Positions 16,001 through 16,800 of a DNA stretch of 16,800 bases are shown here, piece after piece. How positions within the stretch are numbered: the stretch's first letter is position 1; every line of letters begins with the position of its first letter. The stretch covers positions 1 to 16,800 of the forward strand of contig CAZPDP010000060.1 in NCBI GenBank assembly GCA_964585385.1, written 5' to 3'. A model generated the notes under the pieces. That model worked only from the letters and a program-made list of their open reading frames with translations, made no database searches and had not been told where the DNA came from. This DNA comes from JAGXLC01 sp964585385 (lineage in GTDB: Bacteria > Bacteroidota > Bacteroidia > Bacteroidales > UBA12077). Made by a program: the position numbers and the translations under genes.

Positions 16001-16425
16001 GTGACAGCGATAGTTCCAAAGATGGTATGGATATGTCGCTATGCATCATCGACAAAAAGAAAAATGTGATTGATTTTGCCGGGGCTTTTAATCCCATGAT
16101 CGTGTTTAAAAACGGAGAGATGGAGGTAATCAAGGCCGACAGGATGCCAGTTGGAGTTTATATTAAGGAGAAAGATTCCTTCACCAATCAGCAGGTTGAA
16201 GTTAATCCCGGGGATACATTCTATATATTTTCAGACGGTTATATTGATCAATTCGGTGGTCCGAAGGGAAAGAAATTTAAAATGAAAGCGCTTAAGAATT
16301 TACTAAATGATATTTATGACCGAAGTATGGAAGAACAGCTTAGAATACTCGATCATAACTTTAAGGAATGGAAAGGCGATAATATGCAGGTAGACGACGT
16401 TATTTTGCTGGGTGTTAAGATCTAA
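13042..16425 (+). CDS. Membrane sensor with periplasmic propeller, Y_Y_Y domain and SpoIIE-type phosphatase
   Basis: This 1127-residue protein has a signal peptide (1-23, ending LFSQ). A long periplasmic beta-propeller-like region follows (about 25-700, with repeated short blades such as LFANRKGIMVYNG, ILIGTDDNKLRLFDG and LWIAHDKGVSRA). A Y_Y_Y domain (about 735-800; IQYQYFIKGLMDDWSEW, YTIQARARN), one membrane helix (807-826) and a coiled coil (827-880) come next. The C-terminus is a cytoplasmic PP2C/SpoIIE phosphatase (905-1127). Likely metal-binding acidic residues are D918 (SGDFYW), D935 (ADCTGHGVPGAFM), D997, D1065 (SDGYIDQ) and D1118/D1119. In known relatives these phosphatases dephosphorylate an anti-sigma-factor antagonist, but no such partner is seen here. 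An odd Lys/Glu-rich insert (about 361-437) interrupts the propeller. The gene is divergent from the lipoprotein gene and stands alone. Architecture is clear; signal and target are unknown. Confidence 0.92.
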   Translation: MKSIIIKTSLLLLFGLCHSQLFSQEGSLYLTNYQNERAKEFQNWSVAQDKHNNMLFANRKGIMVYNGAEWNLVRTPSMPFVLFKEPATQRVFVGLSGGYGYLTKNNRGFYKYIPLSNDTLTPGEFTQIEHVDSVIYFMSEKYFARFDPLNLQHKKYWYAKEDYPFTGIIHNKEHVFVNVWNKGLHRLQSDTLFPIVSGFYVENNEILFNIPYNEERILIGTDDNKLRLFDGMKFYNYTIKENSYLRESIVSGALNLSDTSFALSSLAGGAIIIDKKDNEILHTINYQMGLPDDEVFTLGLDNNNGLWIAHDKGVSRADLSLPVRNFSTYPGLEGNINNVIEKDSIIYVATGEGLFYLSEEKEFEEKKVTVKVSQPIEPQKEEKQKEETKEGDKKPKKFVKKFFNKIFKSEEEEAEKEDKTAPSSRSGRRVSYRTKRIYSLQSVSHKFKKTEGIEGKCEHLMLFGDAIIAGTNYGLYLIGENNTAEAIREGSYIYSIIPFKNEKSILFATRNGIMKAVLVDGKWKASKFSKDINDPVYSLSINIENNTLWAGGNNKAYKIQLNDENAGSVNTYSLSNGLTERYFTRIIDKTPYIFSPSGIFNYDEPKDSFAADISYMQDSTMFGDFEYIFNQEDISWLKTRGNWKMINNKKYWKESFESYLKLFSTIDNIYLGDSSKLYVVARNQLYRINIDKGIPEEKGFNVFYTQIRKNLDDFLKIEDFKLDNENINLHFNLAATHFVKENIIQYQYFIKGLMDDWSEWSEDHEIEIFSQKGEYTIQARARNIWGQVSETEEIQFEVPPPFTETTGFYVLIALGVIILGYFVIKLREKKLKHDKMVLEQKVKERTKTIEEQKEEIETQRDEILQSKNELQKKNEEITDSIEYASRIQTALLPLQDHFYKAFQDHFILFKPRDIVSGDFYWIYRKNHKIYVTSADCTGHGVPGAFMSMLGISFLNEIVSHDKNGVYNAADILNNLRDMIKQSLRQSSDSDSSKDGMDMSLCIIDKKKNVIDFAGAFNPMIVFKNGEMEVIKADRMPVGVYIKEKDSFTNQQVEVNPGDTFYIFSDGYIDQFGGPKGKKFKMKALKNLLNDIYDRSMEEQLRILDHNFKEWKGDNMQVDDVILLGVKI

Positions 16426-16457
16426 AGCCCGCTCTCAACAGGTAAGAATTTAGATAG

Positions 16458-16694
16458 TTAATCTTCTATCTTTCTAACCTTCTGGTTTTCTGTGTGGGCA
16501 TCAATCATGAAAGCGAAGCTCACCCTTTTACCCGATTCAATGGATTCATATTCTATTCCTCTTTCTCCCTCAATAATGACACATTTTCCCAAATCATACC
16601 TTAAGGATTCTACCTTATCTCCAACTTTCAATGGTTTCCCATCATAATCGAGCAATTGCTTTTTCTTCTTTTTCTTATTAAATAATCCGAACAT
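16458..16694 (-). CDS. Small lysine-rich protein with SH3-like barrel
   Basis: This 78-residue protein begins MFGLFNKKKKKK, with six consecutive lysines (K7-K12). A compact domain (about 20-76) follows with short strands (PLKVGDKVESLRYDLGKCVI, YESIESGKRVSF) typical of small SH3-like or KOW-like barrels. I do not recognise a named family. The basic head could bind nucleic acid or membrane. The gene is convergent with the sensor gene, 32 bases past its stop. Its own upstream region is cut off by an apparent insertion-sequence end 32 bases before the ATG. There is no Shine-Dalgarno sequence. Its start is supported by the single Met before the basic tract. Confidence 0.6.
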   Translation of the reverse strand: MFGLFNKKKKKKQLLDYDGKPLKVGDKVESLRYDLGKCVIIEGERGIEYESIESGKRVSFAFMIDAHTENQKVRKIED

Positions 16695-16725
16695 GGTTGC
16701 ATTAATTTTAGGGGTTGAACTTTCA

Positions 16726-16800
16726 GGAGGCTGTCTAAAAAGTTTTTATGAGACTAAATCTGAAAATCAAGCTTTGCCCCCGATCCGGCAATTGCCGGAA
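16726..16800. mobile_element. Probable insertion-sequence terminus running off the window
   Basis: The sequence GGAGGCTGTCTAAAAAGT (16726-16743) resembles the terminal inverted repeats of IS1182- or IS5-like elements as I recall them (GGCTGTCTnAAAAGT). A 16-bp perfect palindrome (16784-16799, TCCGGCAATTGCCGGA) follows. No transposase is visible because only 75 bases remain, so direction, family and completeness are open. It could instead be a short intergenic repeat. Confidence 0.4.

Noticed and set aside
16452..16471. Hairpin AGATAG-N8-CTATCT after the sensor gene as its terminator
   Set aside because: The stem is six mostly A-T pairs and lacks a T run, and it overlaps the stop region of the opposite gene.
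1..16800. CRISPR array, tRNA, rRNA, phage or defence module
   Set aside because: I saw no regularly spaced short repeats, no cloverleaf-like segments, and no nuclease, toxin-antitoxin, restriction or integrase genes. The helicase is an SF1A enzyme with no associated nuclease or defence gene beside it.

Overview
The window is about 39% G+C (visual estimate) and looks chromosomal, from a member of the Bacteroidota. The evidence is several start-proximal elements of the form TAnnTTTG (the Bacteroidota -7 box), the general absence of Shine-Dalgarno sequences, a surface-type lipoprotein with acidic residues after the lipobox cysteine, and a sensor of the propeller/Y_Y_Y/SpoIIE-phosphatase type common in this phylum. 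I cannot place it below phylum level with confidence.

Layout. 1-1580: a secreted M28 metallopeptidase on the minus strand, with a terminator at the left edge and a promoter in the gap on its right. 1662-2123: a divergent small membrane protein with a bacterial PH-like fold. 2125-5943: a complete acetyl-CoA carboxylase operon on the minus strand in the order accB-accC-accD-accA. Its best terminator lies inside the 3' end of the convergent membrane-protein gene. 5944-6488: a very AT-rich divergent intergenic region with two candidate acc promoters and one palindrome. 6489-7232: a TtcA-like tRNA thiolase on the plus strand. 7243-7971: a DUF2809 membrane protein preceded by an unrecognised 101-residue protein, both minus. 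8073-10397: a UvrD/PcrA-type helicase with an unusual hydrophobic and acidic N-terminus. 10484-12605: a terminator, then a large lipoprotein with one PKD-like domain and three roughly 190-residue beta-helix repeats. 12606-13041: a 436-bp divergent intergenic region. 13042-16425: a 1127-residue membrane sensor phosphatase. 16458-16694: a small lysine-rich SH3-like protein. 16726-16800: what looks like the end of an insertion sequence running off the window.

How the genes work together. The four acc genes encode every subunit of the enzyme that makes malonyl-CoA for fatty-acid synthesis, so they form one functional unit. The lipoprotein and the sensor share a divergent promoter region and are both envelope proteins; a functional link is possible but not shown. 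The remaining genes look like independent housekeeping or accessory genes.

I see no CRISPR array, tRNA, rRNA, phage module, toxin-antitoxin pair or recognisable defence system. I do not think the window holds a clearly new multi-gene system. The least ordinary parts are the domain architectures of the helicase, lipoprotein and sensor, the terminator embedded in a coding region, and the apparent insertion-sequence end.
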